64,000 bases of DNA from Actinomadura nitritigenes (GTDB lineage: Bacteria > Actinomycetota > Actinomycetes > Streptosporangiales > Streptosporangiaceae). How positions within the stretch are numbered: position 1 is the first letter of the stretch; each line of letters starts with the position of its first letter. Below the pieces are notes generated by a model. It made no database searches, was not told the DNA's origin, and worked only from the letters and a program-made list of their open reading frames with translations. Shown here one piece after another: positions 22,134-31,001 of this stretch. The stretch covers positions 186,001 through 250,000 of the forward strand of contig NZ_JAGEOK010000011.1 in NCBI RefSeq assembly GCF_017573545.1. The letters run 5' to 3'. Position numbers and translations under genes: made by a program.

Positions 22134-23612
22134 GTGCGGACGGAGGCCACGGCGGGGGCCGAGGAGGAGGGCCGGGTGCGGCGTCCCTGGCGGGCGCTGT
22201 CGGTCTGCCTGGTCGCCGCGTTCATGACCCTGCTGGACGTCAGCATCGTCAACGTCGCCCTCCCGTCGATCAAGCAGGGGCTGCACGCCTCGGAGGCGGG
22301 CCTGCAGTGGATCCTGTCGGGGTACGCGCTGACCTTCGGGCTGGTGCTCGTCCCGGCCGGCCGGCTCGGGGACGCGCGCAGCCGCCGCGCGGTGTTCATG
22401 ACGGGCCTGGCGGTGTTCACCGCGGCCAGCGCGCTGGCCGGCATCGCGCCGACCATGACGTGGCTGGTGCTGGCGCGGCTCGTCCAGGGCGTGGCGGGCG
22501 GCATCCTCAACCCGCAGGTCGCCGGCCTCATCCAGCAGCTGTTCCAGGGCGGCGATCGGGGCAGGGCGTTCGGCGCGCTCGGCGCTGTCATCGGGATCGC
22601 GACGGCCGCCGGGCCGCTGCTCGGCGGCGGCATCATCGCGCTCGCCGGTCACGCGGAGGGCTGGCGCTGGGTGTTCTACGTCAACATCCCGGTCGGCGTG
22701 GCGGCGCTGTTCCTGGCGTGGCGGCTGCTGCCACCGCCGGTGCGCGGGGAGAGGCGGGGCCTCGATCCGCTCGGCGTGCTGCTGCTCGGCGCGGGCGTGG
22801 TGTGCGTGCTGCTTCCCCTCGTCCAGGAGCAGCAGTGGCACGGGAACCTGAAATGGCTGCTGGTCCTCGCGGGCGCGCTGCTGATCGCGGCGTTCGCCTG
22901 GTGGGAGCGGCGGGCCCGCGCGCCGATGGTGGACCTCGGGCTGTTCCGGCTCCGCTCGTACGCTCTGGGATCGGCGATCGCGCTGCTGTACTTCGCGGGG
23001 TTCACCGCGATCTTCTTCATCTTCACGCTGTACCTGCAGAACGGCCTGTCCTACAGCGCGCTGGAAGCGGGACTGGCCATCACCCCGTTCGCGGTCGGGT
23101 CGGGTGTGGCGGCGGCCGTCGGCGGGCGCATCGTGGCCAGGTACGGGCGGCCGCTCGTCGCCGCCGGGCTCGCGGTGGTGACGGTGGGGCTGGCCGCCGC
23201 GTGGCTCGCGGTCGAGCTGGAGCCGGGACGGGGCGTGGGGATCGCGACCGCGCTGCCGCTGCTGTTCGCGGGCTGCGGCAGCGGCCTCGTCATCGCCCCG
23301 AACCAGACCATCACGCTGTCGGAGGTGCACTACACGCAGGGCGGCAGCGCCGCCGGCGTGCTGCAGACCGGGCAGCGGGTCGGCACCGCGATGGGGATCG
23401 CGGCCGTCGGGTCGGTGTTCTTCGCCGCGCTCGCGAGCACGCACGGCGACTGGGCCGCGGCGTTCCGCCGCGGCCTCGTCGTCATCCTCGTGTTCGTCGT
23501 GCTGGCGCTGGCGGCGGCCGTCGCCGACCTGGCGGCCGGCCGCCGCGCCCGGTCAGCGGCGCTCGCGCAGCGCGACGCGCAGGAGCACGGCCAGGCCCGC
23601 GAGGGCTGCTGA
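22134..23612 (+). CDS. MFS transporter, DHA2 (14-helix) family
   Basis: 492 residues and 14 hydrophobic helices. Family motifs: LDVSIVNVALPSI in helix 1, GRLGDARSRR in loop 2-3, and the helix-5 antiporter motif region GPLLGGGIIALAGH followed by WRWVFYVNIPVG. Export of drugs or secondary metabolites with proton exchange is the usual role. The GTG at 22134 has AAGGAG 8 bases upstream. Its 3' end overlaps the 3' end of the convergent kmo gene by 60 bases (23553-23612), so the C-terminal tail (AQRDAQEHGQAREGC) is encoded antisense to the kmo transmembrane tail. Confidence 0.87.
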   Translation: MRTEATAGAEEEGRVRRPWRALSVCLVAAFMTLLDVSIVNVALPSIKQGLHASEAGLQWILSGYALTFGLVLVPAGRLGDARSRRAVFMTGLAVFTAASALAGIAPTMTWLVLARLVQGVAGGILNPQVAGLIQQLFQGGDRGRAFGALGAVIGIATAAGPLLGGGIIALAGHAEGWRWVFYVNIPVGVAALFLAWRLLPPPVRGERRGLDPLGVLLLGAGVVCVLLPLVQEQQWHGNLKWLLVLAGALLIAAFAWWERRARAPMVDLGLFRLRSYALGSAIALLYFAGFTAIFFIFTLYLQNGLSYSALEAGLAITPFAVGSGVAAAVGGRIVARYGRPLVAAGLAVVTVGLAAAWLAVELEPGRGVGIATALPLLFAGCGSGLVIAPNQTITLSEVHYTQGGSAAGVLQTGQRVGTAMGIAAVGSVFFAALASTHGDWAAAFRRGLVVILVFVVLALAAAVADLAAGRRARSAALAQRDAQEHGQAREGC

Positions 23613-24869
23613 CGCCGCGCCCGCGAGCGCCAGGTTCTGCCGCCGGATCCGGGCCGGGATCCGCGCGTACGGCATCGTCGAGAACGACACCAGCTCGTAC
23701 CGCGAGACGTACCGGCCCGCGAGGCGGCGCTCCAGGGCGTGCGTCGCCGCCTGCTTCGCCCGGTAGACCGGGGACGACACGCGGTCGCGCATCTCGATGA
23801 AGTTGTCCAGCGCCATCTCGGCGATCGCGTCGGTGTTGGGCTTGCGGCGCTCCTCGTAGAGCTCCAGCGCGCGCGCCCAGTCGCCGCCGGTCTCGGTCAG
23901 GCACCGGTCGATCTCGATGCAGTCCTCGAACGCGCAGTTGGCGCCCTGCCCGAAGAACGGGACGATCGCGTGCGCGGCGTCGCCGAGCAGCGCGACGATC
24001 GCGCCGTCGCCCCGCCGCGTCCACGGCCGGCACCGGACGGTCACCAGCGACCCCACCGGGTTGCGCTCGTAGTCGTCGACCAGGTCGGGGATCAGGCCCG
24101 CGACGTCCGGGTAGTGCTCGGCGAAGTACGCGGTGACCTTCTCGGGGGCGTCCAGCGCCGCGAGGTCGGACTTGGGCCAGAACAGCGTGCAGGTGAACGA
24201 GCGGTCCAGGTTCGGCAGCGCGATCATCATCGAGGTGCCGCGGGGCCAGATGTGCAGCGCGTCCGGATCGAGCGCGAAGTCGCCGTCGCGGGGCGGGACG
24301 GTCAGCTCCTTGTACCCGTGCTCCAGGAAGTCGGCGTCCTCGTTCAGGCCGAGGGACCGGCGCACGGCGCTGTACGCGCCGTCCCCCGCGAGGACGACGT
24401 CCGCGGCCTCGGTGCCGCCGTCCTCCAGCAGCAGCGCCCCGGCCTGGACGTCCACGCCGGTGACGCGCTGGGAGAAGCGCAGCGTGACGCCGGGCGTGGC
24501 CTCCGCGGTGTCCAGCAGAGACTCGTTGAGCTGGGCGCGGCTGATGGAGTTGATGGCGCGCCGGCCGTCGGCGCTGTAGGGCTGGAAGTTCTGCTCCCGG
24601 CCGAGCGGGTGCACCATCCGCCCGTGCATCGGCAGCGCCTGCTTCAACGACCGGTCCCGCAGCCCCACCTGCTCGAGGGCGGCGAGACCGCGCGCGGAGA
24701 TCGCCAGGTTGATCGACCGGCCCCGCTCGGCCCCCGCGATCCGCGGGTCGGGCCGCCGCTCGTAGACCGTCACCTCGATGCCGCGGCGGCCGAGCAGCAC
24801 CGCGAGCAGGCAGCCCGCGAGGCCCGCGCCGACGATCGCGACCCGCTCGCCCCGCCGCTCAGCCGCCAT
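23553..24869 (-). CDS. kmo: Kynurenine 3-monooxygenase-like flavoprotein
   Basis: 438 residues. The N-terminal FAD dinucleotide fold is VAIVGAGLAGCLLAVLL (about 10-26), the second FAD motif is LLGDAAHAIVPFFGQGANCAFED (about 295-317), and the RGRSINLAISARG block is typical of kynurenine hydroxylases. A C-terminal hydrophobic helix (about 412-432) resembles the membrane anchor of eukaryotic KMO. The enzyme hydroxylates kynurenine with NADPH and oxygen. It overlaps tdo by 11 bases, so both act in tryptophan breakdown. Kynureninase and formamidase are not in the window. Confidence 0.87.
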   Translation of the reverse strand: MAAERRGERVAIVGAGLAGCLLAVLLGRRGIEVTVYERRPDPRIAGAERGRSINLAISARGLAALEQVGLRDRSLKQALPMHGRMVHPLGREQNFQPYSADGRRAINSISRAQLNESLLDTAEATPGVTLRFSQRVTGVDVQAGALLLEDGGTEAADVVLAGDGAYSAVRRSLGLNEDADFLEHGYKELTVPPRDGDFALDPDALHIWPRGTSMMIALPNLDRSFTCTLFWPKSDLAALDAPEKVTAYFAEHYPDVAGLIPDLVDDYERNPVGSLVTVRCRPWTRRGDGAIVALLGDAAHAIVPFFGQGANCAFEDCIEIDRCLTETGGDWARALELYEERRKPNTDAIAEMALDNFIEMRDRVSSPVYRAKQAATHALERRLAGRYVSRYELVSFSTMPYARIPARIRRQNLALAGAASAALAGLAVLLRVALRERR

Positions 24870-25674
24870 GGACGGGCTCCTCCCCGGCGGTGGGCTGCTC
24901 GGTCTGCGAGCGGACCTCCCACAGGTCGGGGAACGCGGGCGCGAACAGCGTCGAGCGCAGGTAGTCGGCCCCGGCGGAGCCGCCGGTACCGATCTTGGCG
25001 CCGATGGTCCGCTCGACCATCTTGAGGTGTCGGTACCGCCACTCCTGGACGCCCTCGTCGACGTCCACGAGCGCCTCGCACACCTCGGCGGCGGGCCCGT
25101 TCTCGTCGGCGTAGACCGCCAGCAGCACCCGCTGGACGGCCTCGTCGGGCTCCCACGGCAGGGACGGGTCGCGCTCCAGCGCCTCGCGGGGGACGGGGTG
25201 GCCCTGCACGGCGAGGTAGCGCAGCAGCGAGTCGAACATGGACGGGCGGGACACCGCGTCGCGCAGCCGCTCGTCGCCGCGCAGCACCGACGCCGGGAAC
25301 CCGCGCCGGCCGAGGACGGCCTCGATCTCGCGGAACTGGTCGCTCTGGAACCCGCTGGAGGTGCCGAGCGCGTGCCGGAACGCGGCGAACTGCCGGGGCG
25401 TCATCGTCTCCAGCACGTCCAGCTGCCCGACCACCGTCTTGAGGATCTTGGCGATCCGGCGCGCGGTGTGCAGCGCGCCCGCGCTGCCGCCCGCCTCCAG
25501 CCTGCGCTGCAGCAGCGCGGACTCGTGCAGGATCTGCTTGAACCACAGCTCGTAGACCTGATGGATGATCACGAACAGCAGCTCGTCGTGGGCGTCGGTC
25601 TCGGGCTCCTGGCAGGACAGGAGCCGATCCAGCCGCAGGTAACCGCCGTACGTCATCGTCGGCGAATCCGCCAT
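24859..25674 (-). CDS. Tryptophan 2,3-dioxygenase
   Basis: 271 residues. Tryptophan 2,3-dioxygenase is a heme enzyme opening the indole ring to N-formylkynurenine. Diagnostic blocks: MTYGGYLRLDRLLSCQ, the helix FVIIHQVYELWFKQILHES (the substrate-site region) and EEWRYRH-type QEWRYRHLKMVERTIGAKIGTGGSAG near the C-terminus, which contains the proximal heme His and the conserved threonine/glycine loop. The ATG at 25674 has AAGGAGG 8 bases upstream. It is the first gene of a two-gene kynurenine operon with kmo. Confidence 0.93.
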   Translation of the reverse strand: MADSPTMTYGGYLRLDRLLSCQEPETDAHDELLFVIIHQVYELWFKQILHESALLQRRLEAGGSAGALHTARRIAKILKTVVGQLDVLETMTPRQFAAFRHALGTSSGFQSDQFREIEAVLGRRGFPASVLRGDERLRDAVSRPSMFDSLLRYLAVQGHPVPREALERDPSLPWEPDEAVQRVLLAVYADENGPAAEVCEALVDVDEGVQEWRYRHLKMVERTIGAKIGTGGSAGADYLRSTLFAPAFPDLWEVRSQTEQPTAGEEPVHGG

Positions 25675-25810
25675 CACCGCCTCCTTGCGACACAACGGAT
25701 GTGACCCGCAGCATATTGGATCGTTCCGCCCATTCGGCCGGTGGGGGCGCGCGTGACGTACATATCCGACAATCTGCCCACGGGTGGACCGGTGGCGCCT
25801 CCACCGCGGC

Positions 25811-27081
25811 TCAGCGGGAGCCGAGCGACCGCCGGAAGATGCCCGCGATGTCGTCCTCGGTGACGGGGCGCGGCGACGCCACCAGCAGCCGCTGCTGCCG
25901 CATCGTCCCCTCGACCAGGTCGGGGATGTCCGCCTCCCCGTAGCCCACGCCCGCGATCCCGTCCGGGACGCCGATGTCGCGCATCAGGCTCAGCAGCGCG
26001 CGCGGCAGGTGCTCGGCCGGGTCGTCCGGGCGGTCCATCTCCGGGGCGAGCAGCTCGGCCGCGCGGACGTGGCGCTCGGGCCGGGCCTGGAAGGTGAACC
26101 GGAACGACTCGGGCGCGGTGAGCGACACCGACATCCCGTGCGGGACCATCGGCTCCCCGTCCGGGTACCCGTCCGGGCGGAAGGCCCTGACCCGCCCGGC
26201 GATCGGGTAGGCGTTGGCGTGCGGGATGTGCACGCCCGCGTTCCCGAACCCGAGCCCCGCGAACGTGGCGGCCAGCGCCATGTCGGCGCGGGCGCGGCGG
26301 TCCTCGCCGTCCCGGACGGCCGCGCGGAACGAGCGGGAGATCAGGCCGAGCCCTGCTCGGACCACATGTCCGACACCGGGTTCGCGCCGCAGTACGGGAC
26401 CCGCTGCTCGGGCCGCTTGCGCTCGTACGCGTCGTACGGCTTGGCCGTGTAGCTCTCCAGCGCGTGGCACACGATGTCCATCCCGGACGACGCGGTCACC
26501 CCGGACGGCTGCGTCACCATCAGGTCGGGGTCGACGACGGCGAGCGCCGGGCGCATGCGCGGATGGCTGATGCCCGTCTTGACCCGCAGGTCCAGGACGT
26601 CCAGGACGCAGACGGTCGTGCTCTCGGCTCCGGTCCCGGTCGTGGTGGGGACGGCGACGAGCGGCAGCAGCGGCCGCTCCGGCGCCCGTCCCGCCCCGAC
26701 CGGCGGGTTCAGGTACTCGGCGAGGTCGCCGTCGTTCGTGGTGAGCAGGTTGACGGCCTTGGCGGTGTCGATGCTCGACCCGCCGCCCACCGCGACGTAC
26801 GCGTCGTACGGCCCGGTCTCCCGCGCGTGCTCGACGGCCGCGCGCATGCTCGCGTCCGTCGGCTCGACGCGGACGCCGTCGAACACCGCCGCCTCGATCC
26901 CGTACGCCTTCATCGCGTCGGCGACCCGCTGCGGCCCGCCGGTCGCGGCGACGCCCGGGTCGGTCACCACGAGGACCCGCCGCGCGCCGTACTGCGCGAG
27001 GTCGTGGCCGATCTCGCCGGACGCGCCCGTGCCGAACTTCAGCTGCGGCGCGCCATAGGTGAAGACCGTCTCGTTCGCCAT
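25811..27081 (-). pseudogene. Frameshifted iron-containing alcohol dehydrogenase (hydroxyacid-oxoacid transhydrogenase type)
   Basis: The first 246 codons (27081 down to 26341) give a normal group III alcohol dehydrogenase N-terminus: NAD loop VGGGSSIDTAKAVN, TTTGTGAESTT and the metal-site His in CHALESY. The frame then stops at SEQGSA*. The remaining C-terminal part (ISRSFRAAV ... GFGNAGVHIPHANAYPIAG, with further metal His) continues in another frame to 25811. Inserting one base at about 26351 (GAGCAGG-C-GCTCGGCCTG) restores the expected EQALGLISRSF. So one base is missing, a true pseudogene or a sequencing error. The intact family is about 420-430 residues, like eukaryotic ADHFE1. Confidence 0.82.
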
Positions 27082-27180
27082 GCCCGCCCCTCGATGCCGG
27101 TACCGCTGATCGCCCCCACGGTGTCACCGCCCGGACGGCCCGAGCAAGGCGGAGCCGGGGCGCCCCCAGGGGCGGACCGG

Positions 27181-27717
27181 CTAGTCGCCGGGCAGCTCGC
27201 CCACCGAGACGCGGACGGCGCGCAGCGCCGCGGTGATCTCGGCGGCGCGCTCGGCGGGCAGCGCGGCGATGCCGAAGCCGGCCTCGTTGAGCGCGGCGGT
27301 GGCCTCCTCGGCGAGGTCGCGGCCCGCCGGGGTGATCGTGGCGAGCACGACGCGGCGGTCGTCGGGGGAGGGGGCGCGGCCGACGAGCCCGCGCCGCTCC
27401 AGCCGCCCGATCACGTTGGTGACCGACGCCGGGTGCACCATGAGGCGGGTGCCCATCTTGCCCATGGGAAGGGTGCCGGTGCGGGTGAAGGCGAGCAGCC
27501 GGAGCGCCTCGTAGGCGGCGAAGGTCAGCCCGTGCGGCTTCAGCACCGCCTCGATCCGGCTGAGCAGCAGCTGCTGCGCCCGCATCACCGAGGTCACGGC
27601 CGCCATGTGGTCGGCGTGCTCGGGCCAGCGGGAGCTCCACTGGCGGTGGGCCTCGGAGATGGGGTCGGGGGTGTCGGGCACCGCCCCACCGTAGGGCGTC
27701 TTGACCTCGTCGCGCAC
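27181..27717 (-). CDS. MarR-family transcriptional regulator, divergent from icmF
   Basis: About 178 residues. The winged helix covers roughly 60-125: LTFAAYEALRLLAF, MGTRLMVHPASVTNVIGRLERRGLVGR and the wing PSPDDRRVVLATITPAG. The GTG at 27717 is preceded by a strong -35/-10 pair with the -10 ending 7 bases upstream and no ribosome-binding site, so the mRNA is likely leaderless. A short palindrome sits in the promoter spacer, so it probably represses itself, and perhaps icmF on the other strand. The effector is unknown; an acyl-CoA would fit the context but is only a guess. Confidence 0.82.
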   Translation of the reverse strand: MRDEVKTPYGGAVPDTPDPISEAHRQWSSRWPEHADHMAAVTSVMRAQQLLLSRIEAVLKPHGLTFAAYEALRLLAFTRTGTLPMGKMGTRLMVHPASVTNVIGRLERRGLVGRAPSPDDRRVVLATITPAGRDLAEEATAALNEAGFGIAALPAERAAEITAALRAVRVSVGELPGD

Positions 27718-27724
27718 GGAAACT

Positions 27725-27753
27725 ATTTTAACTTCCAAATATTGGATGTCCAA
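27725..27753 (-). promoter_or_regulatory. marR promoter with embedded palindrome
   Basis: On the reverse strand -35 TTGGAC (27748-27753) and -10 TAAAAT (27725-27730) are separated by exactly 17 bases; the GTG start follows 7 bases after the -10. Inside the spacer lies the palindrome CCAA-ATA-TTGG (27735-27745), a candidate operator. Its distance to the icmF start (about 25 bases) would let one bound repressor affect both genes. Confidence 0.65.
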
Positions 27754-27770
27754 GGGTTGAGGTGGGGGAC

Positions 27771-30700
27771 GTGACCGGACCGCTCCACAAGCCGGTGCAC
27801 CCGGTGCGCTTCGTGACGGCGGCCGCGCTGTTCGACGGGCACGACGCGGCGATCAACATCATGCGGCGGATCCTGCAGTCGCAGGGCGCCGAGGTGGTGC
27901 ACCTCGGCCACGACCGGTCCGTCCGCGAGGTCGTCGACGCCGTGCTGGAGGAGGACGCGCAGGGCGTCGCGATCAGCTCCTACCAGGGCGGCCACGTCGA
28001 GTACTTCGAGTACCTGTCGCGCAGCCTCAAGGAGGCGGGCGCCGAGCAGGTGCGGGTGTTCGGCGGCGGTGGCGGCGTGATCGTGCACGAGGAGATCGCG
28101 CGGCTGGCGGACGCGGGCGTGCGGATCTTCTCCCCGGAGGACGGGCAGCGGCTCGGCCTGCCCGGCATGATCAACGAGCTGGTCCGGGACTGCGACGTGG
28201 ACCTGGCGGACGAGCCCGTCCCGGCCGACGCGGTCGTGGCGGGCGACCGGCGCGCCCTCGCCCGCACCATCACCTGCCTGCAGGCCGGGAGGCTGGCGGA
28301 CGCCGACCGCGCCGCCCTCGCCGAAGCGGCGTCCGGCCGCCGCGTCCCGGTGCTCGGCATCACCGGCACGGGCGGCTCCGGCAAGTCCTCCCTCACCGAC
28401 GAGCTGGTCCGCCGGCTGCGCGTCGACCAGGGCGACCGGCTGCGCGTCGCGGTGCTGGCCGTCGACCCGACCCGGCGGCGCGGCGGCGGCGCGCTGCTCG
28501 GCGACCGCATCCGGATGAACTCCCTGGACGGCGACAAGGTCTTCTTCCGTTCGCTGGCCACCCGCGGCGCGCGCGAGCTGCCCGAGGGCATCGAGGACAT
28601 CCTCACCGCCGTGAAGGCCGCCGGACACGACCTGATCATCCTGGAGACGCCGGGGATCGGGCAGGGCGACGCCGCGATCGTCCCGCTGGTGGACGTCTCG
28701 CTGTACGTGATGACGCCGGAGTTCGGCGCCGCGTCCCAGCTCGAGAAGATCGACATGCTCGACTTCGCGGACGTCGTGGCGATCAACAAGTTCGAGCGGC
28801 GCGGCGCCGAGGACGCCCGCCGCGACGTGTCCCGGCAGCTCGTCCGCAACCGGGAGGCGTTCGGGCAGCGGCCCGAGGACATGCCGGTGTTCGGCACGAG
28901 CGCCGCCACCTTCAACGACGACGGCGTCACCGCGCTCTACCAGCACCTCGGCGGCATGCTCGCCGAGCACGGGCTGCCCTTGGAGGACGGCGCGCTGCCG
29001 CACGTCGGCACCAGGGTCTCGACCGGCGCCGCCACGATCATCCCGCCGGGCCGCGTCCGGTACCTGTCCGACATCGCCGAGACCGTCCGCGGCTACCACG
29101 CCGAGACGGCCGCGCAGGCCGAGGCCGTCCGGCGGGTGCAGCGCCTCGACGAGGTGCGCGCCGAGCTGACCGACGCGTCCGAGGTCGAAGGGCTGCTGGA
29201 GAAGGCCCGCCGCGACGTCGCCCCCGAGAACGCGGCGCTGATCGAGGGCTGGCCCGCCGTCGTCGAGTCCTACTCCGGGGACGAGCAGGTCGTGAGGATC
29301 CGCGACAAGGAGCTGCACACCAAGCTGACCCGCGAGTCGCTGTCGGGCAGCCGGATCCCGCGCGTCGCGCTGCCCCGCTACACCGACCACGGGGAACTGC
29401 TGAGGTTCCTGCGCTCGGAGAACCTGCCCGGGAGGTTCCCGTTCACCGGCGGGGTGTTCCCGTTCAAGCGCGACAACGAGGACCCGGCCCGGATGTTCGC
29501 GGGGGAGGGGGACCCGTTCCGCACCAACCGCCGCTTCAAGCTGCTGTCGGAGGGCCAGCCCGCGACCCGCCTGTCCACCGCGTTCGACTCGGTCACCCTG
29601 TACGGCCGCGACCCCGACGAGCGTCCCGACGTGTACGGCAAGGTCGGCACGTCCGGCGTCTCGATCGCGACGCTCGACGACATGAAGGCGCTCTACGACG
29701 GGTTCGACCTGTCGTCGCCGACCACGTCGGTGTCGATGACCATCAACGGTCCCGCGCCGACGATCCTGGCGTTCTTCCTCAACACGGCGATCGACCAGGG
29801 CATCGACGCGTTCCGCCGGGAGAACGGGCGCGAGCCGTCCGCCGAGGAGGCCGCGGAGGTCCGCGCCCGGGTGCTGTCCACCGTGCGCGGCACCGTCCAG
29901 GCCGACATCCTCAAGGAGGACCAGGGCCAGAACACCTGCATCTTCTCCACCGAGTTCTCGCTGCGGATGATGGGCGACATCCAGGAGTGGTTCATCGCCA
30001 ACAAGGTCCGCAACTTCTACTCGGTGTCCATCTCCGGCTACCACATCGCCGAGGCCGGCGCGAACCCGATCAGCCAGCTCGCCTTCACCCTCGCCAACGG
30101 GTTCACCTACGTCGAGTCGTACCTGGCGCGCGGCATGGACATCGACGACTTCGCGCCGAACCTGTCGTTCTTCTTCTCCAACGGCATGGACCCCGAGTAC
30201 AACGTCCTCGGGCGTGTCGCCCGCCGCATCTGGGCCGTCGCCATGCGGGACCGGTACGGCGCCAACGAGCGCAGCCAGAAGCTCAAGTACCACGTGCAGA
30301 CCTCGGGACGCTCCCTGCACGCGCAGGAGATGCACTTCAACGACATCCGCACGACGCTCCAGGCGCTCATCGCCATCTACGACAACTGCAACAGCCTGCA
30401 CACCAACGCCTACGACGAGGCCGTCACCACGCCCACGGCCGAGTCGGTCCGGCGCGCGCTCGCGATCCAGCTCATCATCAACCGCGAGTGGGGCCTGGCG
30501 ATGAACGAGAACCCGCTGCAGGGATCGTTCATCATCGACGAGCTGACCGACCTCGTCGAGGAGGCCGTCCTCGCCGAGTTCGACCGGATCAGCGAGCGCG
30601 GCGGCGTCCTCGGCGCGATGGAGACGGGCTACCAGCGCGGCCGCATCCAGGACGAGTCGATGCTGTACGAGCAGCGCAAGCACGACGGGTCGCTGCCGAT

Positions 30701-30989
30701 CGTCGGCGTCAACACGTTCCGGCTCCCCGACGCGGGGGACGGGACGCCGGACACGATCGAGCTGGCCCGCGCCACCGAGGACGAGAAGCGCTCGCAGCTG
30801 GAGCGGGTCCGGTCCTACCAGGCCGCGCACCGCGGCGACGCCGAGACGGCCCTCGCCGGGCTCAAGGAGGCCGCACGGTCGGGCGGGAACGTGTTCGCGG
30901 TGCTGATGGACGCGGCGCGCGTGTGCAGCCTCCAGCAGATCACCGACGCGTTCTTCGAGGTCGGCGGCCAGTACCGCCGCAACGTCTGA
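27771..30989 (+). CDS. icmF: IcmF, fused isobutyryl-CoA mutase / G-protein chaperone
   Basis: About 1072 residues in the IcmF order. The B12-binding domain (about 10-150, DGHDAAINIMRRIL with the cobalt-coordinating DxH) comes first. A MeaB-like GTPase follows (about 190-410, P-loop GTGGSGKSS), and then the acyl-CoA mutase barrel (about 520-1070, with TGGVFPFKR, QTSGRSLHAQEMHFND and NEWG-like blocks). The enzyme interconverts isobutyryl- and butyryl-CoA with adenosylcobalamin, while the G domain protects and reloads the cofactor. GTG at 27771 with GGTGGGGGA just upstream is preferred over the GTG at 27762. It is divergent from marR, and a B12-binding-type protein gene follows 12 bases later. 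Confidence 0.93.
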   Translation: MTGPLHKPVHPVRFVTAAALFDGHDAAINIMRRILQSQGAEVVHLGHDRSVREVVDAVLEEDAQGVAISSYQGGHVEYFEYLSRSLKEAGAEQVRVFGGGGGVIVHEEIARLADAGVRIFSPEDGQRLGLPGMINELVRDCDVDLADEPVPADAVVAGDRRALARTITCLQAGRLADADRAALAEAASGRRVPVLGITGTGGSGKSSLTDELVRRLRVDQGDRLRVAVLAVDPTRRRGGGALLGDRIRMNSLDGDKVFFRSLATRGARELPEGIEDILTAVKAAGHDLIILETPGIGQGDAAIVPLVDVSLYVMTPEFGAASQLEKIDMLDFADVVAINKFERRGAEDARRDVSRQLVRNREAFGQRPEDMPVFGTSAATFNDDGVTALYQHLGGMLAEHGLPLEDGALPHVGTRVSTGAATIIPPGRVRYLSDIAETVRGYHAETAAQAEAVRRVQRLDEVRAELTDASEVEGLLEKARRDVAPENAALIEGWPAVVESYSGDEQVVRIRDKELHTKLTRESLSGSRIPRVALPRYTDHGELLRFLRSENLPGRFPFTGGVFPFKRDNEDPARMFAGEGDPFRTNRRFKLLSEGQPATRLSTAFDSVTLYGRDPDERPDVYGKVGTSGVSIATLDDMKALYDGFDLSSPTTSVSMTINGPAPTILAFFLNTAIDQGIDAFRRENGREPSAEEAAEVRARVLSTVRGTVQADILKEDQGQNTCIFSTEFSLRMMGDIQEWFIANKVRNFYSVSISGYHIAEAGANPISQLAFTLANGFTYVESYLARGMDIDDFAPNLSFFFSNGMDPEYNVLGRVARRIWAVAMRDRYGANERSQKLKYHVQTSGRSLHAQEMHFNDIRTTLQALIAIYDNCNSLHTNAYDEAVTTPTAESVRRALAIQLIINREWGLAMNENPLQGSFIIDELTDLVEEAVLAEFDRISERGGVLGAMETGYQRGRIQDESMLYEQRKHDGSLPIVGVNTFRLPDAGDGTPDTIELARATEDEKRSQLERVRSYQAAHRGDAETALAGLKEAARSGGNVFAVLMDAARVCSLQQITDAFFEVGGQYRRNV

Positions 30990-31001
30990 GCGCCGCGCCG
31001 C

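Noticed and set aside
26340..26365. UGA in the alcohol dehydrogenase as a selenocysteine codon
   Set aside because: The family continues in a different frame after the stop, so a frameshift explains it; a Sec readthrough would keep the frame. No metal or catalytic residue is expected at this position.
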